The notes beneath the pieces are model-generated. The model was not told the DNA's origin and did not search any database. It saw nothing but the letters and a program-made list of their open reading frames with translations. From positions 62,001 through 126,000 of the forward strand of contig WTFY01000018.1 in the NCBI GenBank assembly GCA_011523795.1: 64,000 nucleotides of DNA, written 5' to 3'. The stretch is from Gammaproteobacteria bacterium (GTDB lineage Bacteria; Pseudomonadota; Gammaproteobacteria; UBA4575). Positions 8,866-18,841 of this stretch are shown here, piece after piece (position 1 is the first letter of the stretch; each line of letters starts with the position of its first letter). The position numbers and the translations under genes were made by a program.

Positions 8866-10325
8866 CAGCTTGTCGTGCCGCCTACCGTGAGGCCATCAAT
8901 GCGTAACGTGGGCTGCCCCACTCCCACCGGCACGCTTTGCCCTTCTTTTCCGCACGTGCCGACACCCGAGTCCAGCTGTAAATCATTCCCGACCATGCTA
9001 ACGCGCGTCAGTACATTTGGACCATCACCGATCAGTGTCGCCCCCTTGACCGGCCTGGTCACCTTTCCTTTCTCTATCAGGTAGGCTTCCGAGGCAGAAA
9101 ATACAAACTTTCCGGAGGTGATATCCACCTGTCCGCCTCCAAAATTCACGGCATAGAATCCGGAATCCACCGAGCTGATAATTTCACCTGGATCGTACTC
9201 TCCAGCAAGCATGTAGGTATTCGTCATGCGCGGCATGGGCAAATGGGCATAGGATTCACGCCTGCCGTTCCCGGTCGAATCCGTGTTGGATAATCTCGCA
9301 TTCAGCTTGTCCTGCATAAAATTCTTGAGCACTCCATCTTCAATCAGTACGGTACATTGGGTGGCGGTTCCCTCATCGTCGATGTTCAGTGAACCTCGAC
9401 GGTTCGACAGCGTGCCGTCATCCACGACCGTCACACCCTCGTTGGCAACACGCTCTCCAATCCGGCCGCTGAACGCAGAGGTCCCCTTATAGGTAAAGTC
9501 CCCCTCCAGCCCATGGCCGACCGCTTCATGCAGCAGCACGCCTGGCCATCCGGGTCCCAGCACTACGTTCATCGTGCCGGCAGGTGCATCCACCGCTTCC
9601 AGGTTCAGCAGTGCCATGCGCACTGCTTCATGCACGTAAGACTGTGCCCGGTCTTCCTGGGCAAAGTACTCGTAGCCGAATCGACCGCCGCCGCCCGCAC
9701 TGCCCTGCTCGATACGGCCGGAATGCTCCGCGATAACGGAAACATTCAGTCTCACCAGAGGACGCACATCTGCTGCGATCTGGCCCTCACTGCTTGCCAC
9801 CAGTACCAGTTCATGTGTGCCCGCCAAAGACACCATCACCTGCTTTATGCGCGGGTCCTGCTTGCGTGCAAGACTGTCCAGATTTCGCAACATGTCCACT
9901 TTTTCCGTCTCGCTCAGGGAATCAAGGGGATTGTAGGGCATGTAAAGATTATTGCCCGTGAAGGTTTTCCACCCTTGCTGTACGGACCCGCTCTTTCCAC
10001 CTCTGGCAATTGCGCGGGCCGTCTTGCAGGACTCCAGCAAGGCAGGCAGTACAATTTCATCCGAATAGGCAAATCCGCTTTTTTCGCCTTTTATGGCCCG
10101 GATACCGGCTCCCTGGCTCAGACTGTAACTTGCATCCTTGACGATCCCGTCCTCAAGCGACCAGGCTTCCTGCTTCCTCAACTGGAAATAGATGTCCCCG
10201 GCGTCTGCCGATGAGTCCAGCAACACCGAAAAGGCCCTGGTCAAGTGTGCATCATCCAGGCCAGAGGGTGCCAGAATGGTCTGTCTGGCCACGTCGAGAG
10301 GATTTTCCATACTATCTGAATTCAT
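8865..10325 (-). CDS. tldD: Metalloprotease TldD, catalytic subunit
   Basis: Zinc-dependent catalytic half of the TldD/TldE protease. It has 486 residues. The metal-binding [11 protein letters not shown] (HExxxH) is near residue 270, followed by the [13 protein letters not shown] stretch. The C-terminal [21 protein letters not shown] is characteristic and includes the third-ligand Cys region. ATG at 10325 has GAGGTG about 8 bases upstream. It lies 12 bases after the nitrilase-family gene and overlaps pmbA. No microcin-like precursor gene is visible in the window, so its substrate here is unknown. Confidence 0.96.
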   Translation of the reverse strand: MNSDSMENPLDVARQTILAPSGLDDAHLTRAFSVLLDSSADAGDIYFQLRKQEAWSLEDGIVKDASYSLSQGAGIRAIKGEKSGFAYSDEIVLPALLESCKTARAIARGGKSGSVQQGWKTFTGNNLYMPYNPLDSLSETEKVDMLRNLDSLARKQDPRIKQVMVSLAGTHELVLVASSEGQIAADVRPLVRLNVSVIAEHSGRIEQGSAGGGGRFGYEYFAQEDRAQSYVHEAVRMALLNLEAVDAPAGTMNVVLGPGWPGVLLHEAVGHGLEGDFTYKGTSAFSGRIGERVANEGVTVVDDGTLSNRRGSLNIDDEGTATQCTVLIEDGVLKNFMQDKLNARLSNTDSTGNGRRESYAHLPMPRMTNTYMLAGEYDPGEIISSVDSGFYAVNFGGGQVDITSGKFVFSASEAYLIEKGKVTRPVKGATLIGDGPNVLTRVSMVGNDLQLDSGVGTCGKEGQSVPVGVGQPTLRIDGLTVGGTTS

Positions 10326-10337
10326 TTTACTCGCACC

Positions 10338-11153
10338 TCATTTCAGTCGGCGATGGTGTATACAGGGAAAGGTTTTTCGAAGGGACTCCAGGTAATCCAG
10401 GTCAATTTTACCCAGTGCCATGCCCGCACCATGCCTGACACGATCCAGCACCCTGCCCCAGGGATCTACAATCATGCTGTCTCCATACGTGGCACGCCCA
10501 TTGATGTGGTAACCTCCCTGAGCAGATGCTATCACATACATGACATTTTCGATTGCTCGCGCCCGAATCAAGCTCTCCCAGTGTGCCTGACCGGTTACGG
10601 CAGTGAATGCTGCCGGCAGAACCGTGATCTGGACACCCGTATCGAGCATGTTTCTGAAGAGTTCGGGGAAACGAAGGTCATAGCAGACTGCCAGTCCAAT
10701 CCTGCCGAACGGCGAATCCACAACCCGAACCCCCGTCTCGCCGAATTCAATCGTTTCGGACTCGATATAGCTTTCATCCGCATCCACAAGGTTCACGTCA
10801 AACAGATGAATCTTGTCGTAGCGTGCAACGCAGGCTCCCTGATCATCATACACCAGGCAGGCGGCATAGATTTTCCGCGAATCCGGACATTCAATCGGCA
10901 CCGTGCCCCCCACAATCCATATTTTGTGAAGCCTGGACTGCTGGGCGAGAAAGTTCTGGATAACCCCTTCGCCCTGCGGTTCACGGACAGCCACCTTATC
11001 CTGCTCGCGCAGCCCCATGATGGCAAAGTTTTCAGGCAAGACGACCAGGCTCGCACCGGCTTTTGCAGCCTGCTTGATCAAACGTCCCGTCTCGTGCAGG
11101 TTGGCCTCGACATTGGGGCCGGAGGCCATCTGTATCGCGGCAGCTTTGAACAT
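10338..11153 (-). CDS. Nitrilase-family amidase, Nit1 branch (probable deaminated glutathione amidase)
   Basis: Carbon-nitrogen hydrolase of 271 residues. The catalytic triad is visible: Glu in VVLPENFAIMG, Lys in RYDKIHLFDVN and Cys in GLAVCYDLRFPE. The DVNLVDADESYIES stretch and the REQDK region are typical of the Nit1 branch, which repairs deaminated glutathione; I infer that substrate from the branch, not from residues here. It lies between yhdP and tldD in the same direction, as in Pseudomonas. No Shine-Dalgarno is obvious before ATG 11153. Confidence 0.88.
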   Translation of the reverse strand: MFKAAAIQMASGPNVEANLHETGRLIKQAAKAGASLVVLPENFAIMGLREQDKVAVREPQGEGVIQNFLAQQSRLHKIWIVGGTVPIECPDSRKIYAACLVYDDQGACVARYDKIHLFDVNLVDADESYIESETIEFGETGVRVVDSPFGRIGLAVCYDLRFPELFRNMLDTGVQITVLPAAFTAVTGQAHWESLIRARAIENVMYVIASAQGGYHINGRATYGDSMIVDPWGRVLDRVRHGAGMALGKIDLDYLESLRKTFPCIHHRRLK

Positions 11154-11229
11154 CTACAGTACCAAAATCTTGAATGATGCCCGTTCAGGCAGTTGCCTGG
11201 ATGATCCGGCCCGACTCCCTGGAGGCTGT

Positions 11230-14200
11230 CTACGGAAACTCTTCATCCGGTTCATTCCCCGATTCATTCTCGGGATCACTTTTCGAAGCCTGTGTGGCAG
11301 GCTCCGCCTCGGCAGCCTTCCCCGCAACCGGCTCAATCTTCGGGTCGTCCCAGCTGCCGGTCATGTGATAAGTTACCTCGACCACCCTGTCTACTGCCTT
11401 ATCCACATCAATTCCTATCTTTTCAGCAATTTTCCCCAAGATGTAGATTCCACCTACTCCAGCCGGTCCCATTGGAATTCCCAGCCAGGGCAGGCCTCCA
11501 CTGACATGAGGCGTGACGGTAACCAGCTGATCATAGTCCCTGGCCACAATTCCCGTACGCCCCTCAATTTCTATATTCGCGGAGGGACCCTTGATGCGCA
11601 GGTCCTCGGTGGTCAGATTGCCGTCCCTGAAGGTCAGGTTGCCGCGAATCTTATCAAACGCATAGCCCTCGGAGAAGAAGTCGGAAAAGTCCAGGGCAAG
11701 CCTCCTGGAAATTACGCTGATATTCAGCAAACCAATCAAACGGCCGGCTCCCGGCTCAACCGATACGATCTCTCCGTCCTTCAGCCTGATACCGGATGAA
11801 CCGGCAAAGGAGTCAAGGGAAAACTGGTACGGCGCCCCTTCCCAGTGAAAGCTGGAAGACAAAACCCCTTCTCCTTTTTCGACTCCCGTTTCAAACCCCA
11901 GTCCGACCAGTGAATCACGCAAATCCTCCGTGACCATTACAATGTCAAACTTTGAAGTCTGGACCTCTTCCGGACCTGTCCTCCATGCTCCGCTGGCTGT
12001 AATCTCCAAGCTACTCCCTTCTGCGGAAACGGAATCAATCACCATCCCCTCCGGAGACGGAGAGGTTTTTACTGCAACGTTATACACGGGAAGATCACCA
12101 ATCTCGAACTTCGCGGCTGCAATGTCCAGCGCCGGAAGGTTTCTGGGGTCTACCGAAAAACTGAGGGCCTCATCAGGCTTGTCGTATCGAAAATGTTCAA
12201 AACTTGCGGTGAGAACGCTGTCCGCCTGCGGCGACAACGGATACTGGAAGTCACCACTTATGTTCGATGAGCGGATTTTTCCGTTCCAGAACTGAGTATC
12301 CTTCTCCATGCTGAATCTTGCATTTTGCGTGGCAAGACCAAATGCCGAGATTTCATCGGCCTGGATGTCAATTGAATCAAGCCCCAGGGAGTTTTGACCG
12401 TCACCGGACTGAAGTATCTCCAGCCACTCGGTGATGTCCAGCAAATCAAATTTCCCGGTAACCTTCACCCCCTGGTCAGGCAGCTCGAACCGGTCATTTT
12501 CGGTCCTGACTTCCAGGGCAGAAATCTGAGTGCCGGCAGGGTCCGGCAGGGCTTGTATGTAGATGCTGTCTTCAAAACGGACGGATAGTGGATGAGAGGC
12601 TCCGTCCTGATGCCGGGTATGCATCACAAACGCCGAGGATGAATCCTGTTCCTTGGCAAAAGGCTCTGGCAAGGTAATGGACGCACCCGCCAGATCACTC
12701 TCTATACGGATCTCCACTGACTCGTCCCTGCCAAGATTTCCAAATTGCGGCAAGACAAAGGTTGCAGAGACAGGGGTCTTCCCACGCAGGTATTCAGATG
12801 CCCTGGACTGGTTTGCAGTCATCCAGCTGTCCAGGTCGAGCGCACCGGCGAGCTGCACGCGGGTGCGTCCATTTTCCAGCAGTGCTGCTTCGACATCAAA
12901 CTCGGAACCAAACAGCTTGGCACGTACCCCCGTACCCTCCGCACCCTGTTTGGTAAACTTCAACTTGCCATGCACGTCAGTAAAGGGAAGCGAGGCCTTG
13001 CGCAGGACGAGATCTGCACCCTTGAACTCGATCAGTCCGTCCACGTGCCTTTCCTTTTCCAGCTTTCGTGTGAGTGTCCATGCAATATTCAGGTTCAGGC
13101 CCACCTCCCCATCGGCCGAGATGTGACCGGGGATTTGGCTGCCCTGCGGAATCAGTGCAGACTGCTCAAGAAAAGCCAGGGTGTCACTGGCAGGCCCGCT
13201 GCCACGGCCATGGATCGTCAACCGGGGCAACCGAACGTCTTCGATCGAAGTCGTAAAGGCATGAATCCTGGAATCCAGAACCCGGGCTTCAGTGCCCTGG
13301 ACGTGAAACTCGCCATTGCTGACTTCCACGTCTGCAGCGATATTCCGGATCATCGGCCAGTTTTTACGGTATTCAAGCAGTCCCTCCTCCACCTCAGCCT
13401 GCAGTTCGAACCGGCCGGAACGGCCGTCAAAGGGAAATCGCCCGGCATCACCGTTGAACAGGAACCTGGCTTGGCTCAACGTCCCCTGCTTAATTGCCTC
13501 ACGTAACCAGCGTACAAGCTTCTGGTTCATCCTTTTATGCGGTAACCAGTCCTTCAGGGCCGAAAGACTGGCCCGCGCCACTTCGCCCTGAAGATCGGCA
13601 TAGGATTTGCCGGGTTCAATCTGGACAATGCCCTGCAAGCTCGCGTCCACTTCTTCGGCAGCCAGCGATACCCTTTCCAGCGCAAGCACGACCCTCTCGC
13701 CCGGAAGCTTCCACTTGACCAGTCCTGTAATCTGCTGGCTCGGGAAGGTATTTTCTGCCAGCTGGCGAGCCTTGACTTCCACTGCAGGCGAGTCGATTTC
13801 AAGGCTGCCCTGCAGGTGATTGCCGCTCACCCGGCCAGACAGGGATGATACCTCCAGTTCGTATTCCGGAACGGTCATGTCCAGGCCATCCAGTGCGGCC
13901 TCGTACGCATATTTTGCCAGGTGCTCTTCCTGCCAGAGCGCCGAGAATCTTATGTCACGGATCTCTCCCTCAGGATGCACGTTGCGCATCCACCCCGAAA
14001 GGCGCTCAGAAAACGGCGAGAAATTTTCCAGTGTCTCGAGCATATCGGCCAGGTTGACATAATCCAGGGCCGCCGTGACCTCCGGATGTGCGGTTTCACA
14101 ATCCCTGCACCTGATTTCATATTTTCCACCCGCCCACTTGCCTTCTGCTGTCCTGATATCGCTGTCAACCAGAGCAAGGTGCCAGCTGCTTGCCGATCCA

Positions 14201-15126
14201 TCCAGCTGAAAAACCGTTTCCAGCGCCATGATTTCATGCCCGGAATACCGGGCCGGATCTTCCGCATTGCGAAACCCGAGATCAAGAAGAGCCAGGCTTC
14301 CCCGGAATGACCGGTCGTCCCGGGAATTGATGTTGCCCCAGATCTCGAAATCCGCATGACCGGAATGAATCCCGGCAGAAAACTTCGGGAAAAATCGCCC
14401 CAATAGCCCGATAGTGATACGGTCACCTTTCGCGTACAGCGTACCCCGGACACCGTCCAGCCCCTGTTCCAGGCCTTCCATGTCAGCGGCCAGTGCGAGG
14501 GCAGTTCCCTGCGCATCCGGCAAATGCAAACTGGAAGCCACTCTCAATTTGCCCCCATTGAAATCGAAGACAACATTCGAGCGCTCGGCACGGAAGTCGA
14601 GATCCAGCACTTCATCCCTGTAATCGATGGAGGTATCCACCAGTTTGACGCGAAAACCACCGGCTTCATCAACGCCGGTCCTTGCAGAAATCCTTTCGCT
14701 GATATCGATACCGTTCATGACGATTCGCTGGTCATCCGTCCGCAGGATTTCGAGATTGCCACCATCCAGCTGCAGTTCCGTGACGGCAATTCCCCCGTCT
14801 TTCAGGCTCTGGAACAGGTCGACCGAGACCACCGCCTTTTCTGCAAGCAGCAACTGTTCCTGGCCTGAGCCGCCAGTGTCAACGGACAAGCCATGGACCG
14901 TGACCTGTGGATCATAGCCGTGCCATTCAACATGTATCGTCTCGATGCGAACCGGCTTGCCCACCAGGGATGAAATGCTTTTCTGGATGGCCGGAAGATA
15001 ATCCTGGTACAGGGACGGATACAAGCGGACGATGCTGCTTGCAACGGCTGCCAGTACCAGGATACCTGCAAGCGTGTACTCACTTGCAAACAGCAGCCTG
15101 CGCCATATTGGGAGATTCGCCTTCAC
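11230..15126 (-). CDS. yhdP: YhdP-type AsmA-like envelope protein
   Basis: Very large protein of 1298 residues, like E. coli YhdP. One N-terminal transmembrane segment (about residues 13-33) anchors it in the inner membrane. A long beta-rich periplasmic body follows, and the C-terminal AsmA-like part contains the GRTGIVARDYDQLVTVTPHV segment. AsmA-like proteins form bridges that carry phospholipids to the outer membrane. The tail after about residue 1275 is rich in Glu, Pro and Asp, probably disordered. The GTG start overlaps the rng stop as GTGA, so it is translationally coupled to RNase G. The order rng-yhdP-nit-tldD matches Pseudomonas. Confidence 0.93.
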   Translation of the reverse strand: MKANLPIWRRLLFASEYTLAGILVLAAVASSIVRLYPSLYQDYLPAIQKSISSLVGKPVRIETIHVEWHGYDPQVTVHGLSVDTGGSGQEQLLLAEKAVVSVDLFQSLKDGGIAVTELQLDGGNLEILRTDDQRIVMNGIDISERISARTGVDEAGGFRVKLVDTSIDYRDEVLDLDFRAERSNVVFDFNGGKLRVASSLHLPDAQGTALALAADMEGLEQGLDGVRGTLYAKGDRITIGLLGRFFPKFSAGIHSGHADFEIWGNINSRDDRSFRGSLALLDLGFRNAEDPARYSGHEIMALETVFQLDGSASSWHLALVDSDIRTAEGKWAGGKYEIRCRDCETAHPEVTAALDYVNLADMLETLENFSPFSERLSGWMRNVHPEGEIRDIRFSALWQEEHLAKYAYEAALDGLDMTVPEYELEVSSLSGRVSGNHLQGSLEIDSPAVEVKARQLAENTFPSQQITGLVKWKLPGERVVLALERVSLAAEEVDASLQGIVQIEPGKSYADLQGEVARASLSALKDWLPHKRMNQKLVRWLREAIKQGTLSQARFLFNGDAGRFPFDGRSGRFELQAEVEEGLLEYRKNWPMIRNIAADVEVSNGEFHVQGTEARVLDSRIHAFTTSIEDVRLPRLTIHGRGSGPASDTLAFLEQSALIPQGSQIPGHISADGEVGLNLNIAWTLTRKLEKERHVDGLIEFKGADLVLRKASLPFTDVHGKLKFTKQGAEGTGVRAKLFGSEFDVEAALLENGRTRVQLAGALDLDSWMTANQSRASEYLRGKTPVSATFVLPQFGNLGRDESVEIRIESDLAGASITLPEPFAKEQDSSSAFVMHTRHQDGASHPLSVRFEDSIYIQALPDPAGTQISALEVRTENDRFELPDQGVKVTGKFDLLDITEWLEILQSGDGQNSLGLDSIDIQADEISAFGLATQNARFSMEKDTQFWNGKIRSSNISGDFQYPLSPQADSVLTASFEHFRYDKPDEALSFSVDPRNLPALDIAAAKFEIGDLPVYNVAVKTSPSPEGMVIDSVSAEGSSLEITASGAWRTGPEEVQTSKFDIVMVTEDLRDSLVGLGFETGVEKGEGVLSSSFHWEGAPYQFSLDSFAGSSGIRLKDGEIVSVEPGAGRLIGLLNISVISRRLALDFSDFFSEGYAFDKIRGNLTFRDGNLTTEDLRIKGPSANIEIEGRTGIVARDYDQLVTVTPHVSGGLPWLGIPMGPAGVGGIYILGKIAEKIGIDVDKAVDRVVEVTYHMTGSWDDPKIEPVAGKAAEAEPATQASKSDPENESGNEPDEEFP

Positions 15127-16634
15127 AGGGGCACTACATCAAACTGTTCCTGCGAATACAGGGACTCAACCTGAAGCTTTATCGTTTTGCCGATATAATC
15201 CTCCAGTTCAGCCAGGCTTGTAGACTCCTGGTCCAGCAGCAGGTCCACCACAGGCTGTGACGCAAGTACCAGCAGTTCATTCGTCTCATACTGGAGCGCT
15301 TCGCGCAGGATCTCGCGAAACAGTTCAAAGCACACCGTTTCAGCGGTCTTGATATAACCGCGACCGCCGCAGGAAAAGCAGGGCTCGCACAAGACGTGCT
15401 GCAGGCTCTCCCGAGTGCGCTTGCGCGTCATTTCAACCAGCCCCAAAGGCGATACCTCACAGACCTGGCTCCTGGCGCGATCCTTGGCCAGCGACTTCTC
15501 AAAGATACGCAGGACCTGGCGCTTGTGCTCCTCGTCTTCCATGTCTATGAAATCGATGATGATGATGCCGCCCAGATTGCGCAGTCGAAGCTGCCGGGCA
15601 ATGGCCTGGGCCGCTTCCAGATTGGTTTTGTATATGGTCTCTTCAAGGTTCCGATGGCCCACGAAACCTCCAGTATTGACATCGATGGTCGTCATCGCCT
15701 CAGTCTGATCAAAAATGAGGTGGCCCCCTGATTTAAGGGTCACTTTCCTTTGCAGGGACTTTTGCAGCTCGTCTTCTATCGAGTACAGGTCAAACAAGGG
15801 ACGGTTTTCCGAATAATGCGTGATGCGATCGGCAATTTCAGGGACAAGCCTTTGGGAAAATTCCTTCACGGCCTCATAAGTGAACCGCGAATCAATTCTG
15901 ATAATCCCGACATCCTCGATGGACAGGTCACGCAACGCCCGGACTGCCAGGGGCAAATCGGAATACACCTGGTCCACGGAGGACACGCGAATGACTTTTT
16001 CCACGATCGTTTCCCAGAGATTCAGCAAAAACTTCAAATCCCTTTTCAGATCATCCTCGTCCACGCCTTCCGCAGCGGTTCTCAAAATACATCCGCAGTC
16101 GGCATTCGATGTGTCAAGCAGGCTTTTGGCAAGCTCAGTCAGGCGAGTCCTCTCCTCCGGGTCTTCAATGCGTGCAGACAACCGGACATCGTTCGAATAA
16201 GGCAGCAGCACCATGTAACGGGAGGGCACGGTGATACTGGTCGTAAGACGCGCTCCCTTGGTGCCCAGCTGGTCCTTCACGACCTGAACGAGCAGCTGCT
16301 GCCCTTCGTGCAGCAAATTCGTGATGGACTCGCCATGAGGCTGTGCGCTCCCCTCGTCAGGGCTTTGTCCACTTGATTCGACCTGCCTGGTTCGGGAACT
16401 TTTCGGCAAATACGCGACATCGGAACTGTGAATGAATGCAGCCTTGGGCAGTCCTATGTCCACGAATGCCGCGTCCATGCCGGGCATGACCTTGCTCACG
16501 CAGCCCTTGAAGATATTACCCACCAGGCCCTGCTTGCCAACACGCTCAATCTGCACTTCCTGCAGCATGCCGTTTTCAACAATCGCTACCCGGGTTTCCC
16601 GGGGTGTGACATTGATCAGGATTTCTTCACTCAC
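15123..16634 (-). CDS. rng: Ribonuclease G
   Basis: Endoribonuclease that trims the 5' end of 16S rRNA and cleaves some mRNAs. It has 503 residues, slightly longer than the E. coli enzyme (489). The S1 domain is at about 35-130. The catalytic Asp pair is in TTIDVNTGGFVGHRN and IIIIDFIDMEDEEHKRQ, and the zinc-link CEPCFSCGGRG is near 410. A 30-residue polar stretch inside the S1 domain (SSRTRQVESSGQSPDEGSAQ and what follows) accounts for the extra length. GTG at 16634 has GGAG 8 bases upstream. Coupled to yhdP. Confidence 0.97.
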   Translation of the reverse strand: MSEEILINVTPRETRVAIVENGMLQEVQIERVGKQGLVGNIFKGCVSKVMPGMDAAFVDIGLPKAAFIHSSDVAYLPKSSRTRQVESSGQSPDEGSAQPHGESITNLLHEGQQLLVQVVKDQLGTKGARLTTSITVPSRYMVLLPYSNDVRLSARIEDPEERTRLTELAKSLLDTSNADCGCILRTAAEGVDEDDLKRDLKFLLNLWETIVEKVIRVSSVDQVYSDLPLAVRALRDLSIEDVGIIRIDSRFTYEAVKEFSQRLVPEIADRITHYSENRPLFDLYSIEDELQKSLQRKVTLKSGGHLIFDQTEAMTTIDVNTGGFVGHRNLEETIYKTNLEAAQAIARQLRLRNLGGIIIIDFIDMEDEEHKRQVLRIFEKSLAKDRARSQVCEVSPLGLVEMTRKRTRESLQHVLCEPCFSCGGRGYIKTAETVCFELFREILREALQYETNELLVLASQPVVDLLLDQESTSLAELEDYIGKTIKLQVESLYSQEQFDVVPL

Positions 16635-16781
16635 CGTTTCATCTCCATCGCCTCATGCGTGCAGGCCATACACCTGTCCCGGCATGGACAGGCAACGACA
16701 CGCGGTGTCGAGATGCAGGAACGTCCTGCCTGTACCGATACACTGGACACCCCTGTTAGCCACCCGGCCCGATACTCCCTG

Positions 16782-17426
16782 CTATGCAACGGTAGCCTGG
16801 CGATACAGGCCATGACTGCGGATATAGTTCCAGACCGTACCGGGCAGCAGATACCTGGGTTGGCCACCTCCTGCTATGCACTGGCGTATCGCCGCGGATG
16901 AAATCTCGATTTCCTTTTCAGCACTGAGAAATATATTCCCGCAAGGTGCCTGATGAAGCATTGAAATCTCGTTCGTGCCATGCTGCGAAAGCAGTTCATG
17001 CTCACAGCCCGAGTCTTCCAGCGCATAACCGGGGCGCCGCAACAGCATGATATGACAAATGGACAGGATTTGATCGTATTCATGCCAGGTGCAAAACTGC
17101 AAGAAGGCATCCAGGCCCAGGATCAGCACCAGCACACAGTCCGTGCCGGCTTCCCCGCGAATTTCCCTCAGGGTATCCACCGTGTAAGAGGGTCCTGACC
17201 TTCTCAGTTCCCGATCATCCACCACCAGCCCGGGGGCTGATCCCGCTATGAGGTTCAGCATATGCAGCCGGTGCTGCGCACCGGCGTGAGTCGCCTGCTT
17301 GTGCGGGGGCTCCCGGCAGGGCAAAAACCGGATTTCCTCAAAATCAAACTTCTGCAACAAGGCGGATACCAGCGTGATATGCCCGAAATGGACCGGGTCA
17401 AACGTACCGCCAAATATGCCCAACAC
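16782..17426 (-). CDS. nadD: Nicotinate-nucleotide adenylyltransferase NadD
   Basis: Transfers AMP from ATP to nicotinate mononucleotide, the late step of NAD synthesis. The nucleotidyltransferase motif GGTFDPVHFGH is at the N-terminus, and SSAAIRQCIAGG near the C-terminus is the family's second ATP-contact segment. GTG at 17426 gives 214 residues, the usual length; the open frame runs on to an ATG at 17507, which would add 27 non-conserved residues, so the start is uncertain. It lies just after proA. In E. coli and Pseudomonas rsfS and rlmH follow nadD; here rng follows instead. Confidence 0.94.
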   Translation of the reverse strand: MLGIFGGTFDPVHFGHITLVSALLQKFDFEEIRFLPCREPPHKQATHAGAQHRLHMLNLIAGSAPGLVVDDRELRRSGPSYTVDTLREIRGEAGTDCVLVLILGLDAFLQFCTWHEYDQILSICHIMLLRRPGYALEDSGCEHELLSQHGTNEISMLHQAPCGNIFLSAEKEIEISSAAIRQCIAGGGQPRYLLPGTVWNYIRSHGLYRQATVA

Positions 17427-17509
17427 ACCTCTATCCCGACCAGCCAGGGAGGCCGGAGCGCCCGAACAAATTCGGGTCCGAGAGCCCGCGCGGCACAAGG
17501 CAGGCATAT

Positions 17510-18790
17510 CTACTCACGAATATTCCCATTACCCAGCACGATGAACTTCTCGCTGGTCAGGCCCTCCAGGCCTACCGGTCCCCTTGCATGCAGCTTGTCC
17601 GTGCTGATGCCTATCTCTGCTCCCAGTCCATATTCGAACCCGTCTGCAAATCGTGTGGAAGCATTCACCATGACTGAGCTTGAGTCTACGCAACGCAAAA
17701 ACTGCTGTGCAGCGGTGTCATTGTCAGTTACGATGGCATCCGTATGGTGGGAACCGTAGGTCCGGATATGTTCCACGGCCTGGGAGATGCCCCCAACAAT
17801 CCGCACTGCAAGCACCGGTGCCAGGTACTCTTCATGCCAGTCCTGCTCTGTGGCCGGTGCGATGCCTGGCAGCAGGGAGCAGGTTTCGGTGCAGCCCCGC
17901 AGCTCCACCGCCTTGAGTTCCAGGCGCTGCCTGATCTCAGGCAGGACGCTTTCTGCAATGGCGCGGTCCACCAGCAGGGTTTCCATGGCATTGCATACAC
18001 CGAACCGCTGGGCCTTGGCGTTGACTGCAATCTCGACCGCCATGGTCGTATTCGCGTCTTCGTGGACATAGACATGACACACGCCATCCAGGTGCTTGAG
18101 CAGCGGGATCTGCGATTCCCGGCTAATTCGCTCTATCAGCCCCTTGCCTCCCCGGGGAATCACCAGATCGATATGCCGCCTGCTTTGCAGCAGTTTCCCG
18201 ACGGCATCCCGGTCAGTGGTATTGATTAGCTGAACGATATTCCGGGAAAGGCCCGCCTGCTCAAGGCCGGCATGAATGCATGCAGCGATTGCCCGGTTGG
18301 AATGAAGCGCTTCCGAGCCTCCACGCAGGATGGTCGCATTGCCAGACTTGATACACAGGGCCGCTGCATCCGCGGTAACATTGGGACGTGACTCGTATAT
18401 GATCAGTATCACACCGATCGCAACACGCATCTTGCCCACCCTGATACCGCTCGGGCGCATTTCCAGGGGCGTAGTCTGCCCGACCGGGTCCGGCAACCGG
18501 GCAACCTGCTCGACCCCGTCAGCCATGGCCTGGATTCGATTGTCGTTCAACTCCAGACGGTCCAGCAAGGCGGCGTTCAGACCACGATCTTTCCCTTCCT
18601 TCAAGTCACGCGAATTCTCTTTCCTGAGCAGGTTGCCCGAAGCAAGTATCTGTTCGGCAACGTTTTTCAGTGCCAGATTCTTGGTGTCCGTTTCAGCACG
18701 GCCTATCTCGCTTTTTGCAGAGGCCGCGCCACGGGTCACCTCTGCGATGTAACGCTCGATTGACCCGTTCTGGTCTTCAGTTTTGTTCAT
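17510..18790 (-). CDS. proA: Gamma-glutamyl phosphate reductase ProA
   Basis: NADPH-dependent enzyme that makes glutamate-5-semialdehyde in proline synthesis. It has 426 residues, a normal length. The catalytic Cys is in the [12 protein letters not shown] segment, and [20 protein letters not shown] with [13 protein letters not shown] form the nucleotide-binding region. proB is not in the window, so the pathway partner is elsewhere. It sits between holA and nadD; the proA-nadD pair is known in Pseudomonas. Confidence 0.97.
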   Translation of the reverse strand: MNKTEDQNGSIERYIAEVTRGAASAKSEIGRAETDTKNLALKNVAEQILASGNLLRKENSRDLKEGKDRGLNAALLDRLELNDNRIQAMADGVEQVARLPDPVGQTTPLEMRPSGIRVGKMRVAIGVILIIYESRPNVTADAAALCIKSGNATILRGGSEALHSNRAIAACIHAGLEQAGLSRNIVQLINTTDRDAVGKLLQSRRHIDLVIPRGGKGLIERISRESQIPLLKHLDGVCHVYVHEDANTTMAVEIAVNAKAQRFGVCNAMETLLVDRAIAESVLPEIRQRLELKAVELRGCTETCSLLPGIAPATEQDWHEEYLAPVLAVRIVGGISQAVEHIRTYGSHHTDAIVTDNDTAAQQFLRCVDSSSVMVNASTRFADGFEYGLGAEIGISTDKLHARGPVGLEGLTSEKFIVLGNGNIRE

Positions 18791-18841
18791 AATGCCTGGA
18801 ATGTTTTCAGGTCGTGCAAAGGCATCTGCGAAATGGTCAAG

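Noticed and set aside
15123-16634. The polar insertion in the RNase G S1 domain as a frameshift or fusion
   Set aside because: The frame is continuous and all catalytic and zinc motifs follow in order; it is a modest surface-loop insertion.
16635-16781. A small gene between rng and nadD
   Set aside because: The open frames there are short, overlap the flanking genes and show no conserved motif or ribosome site.
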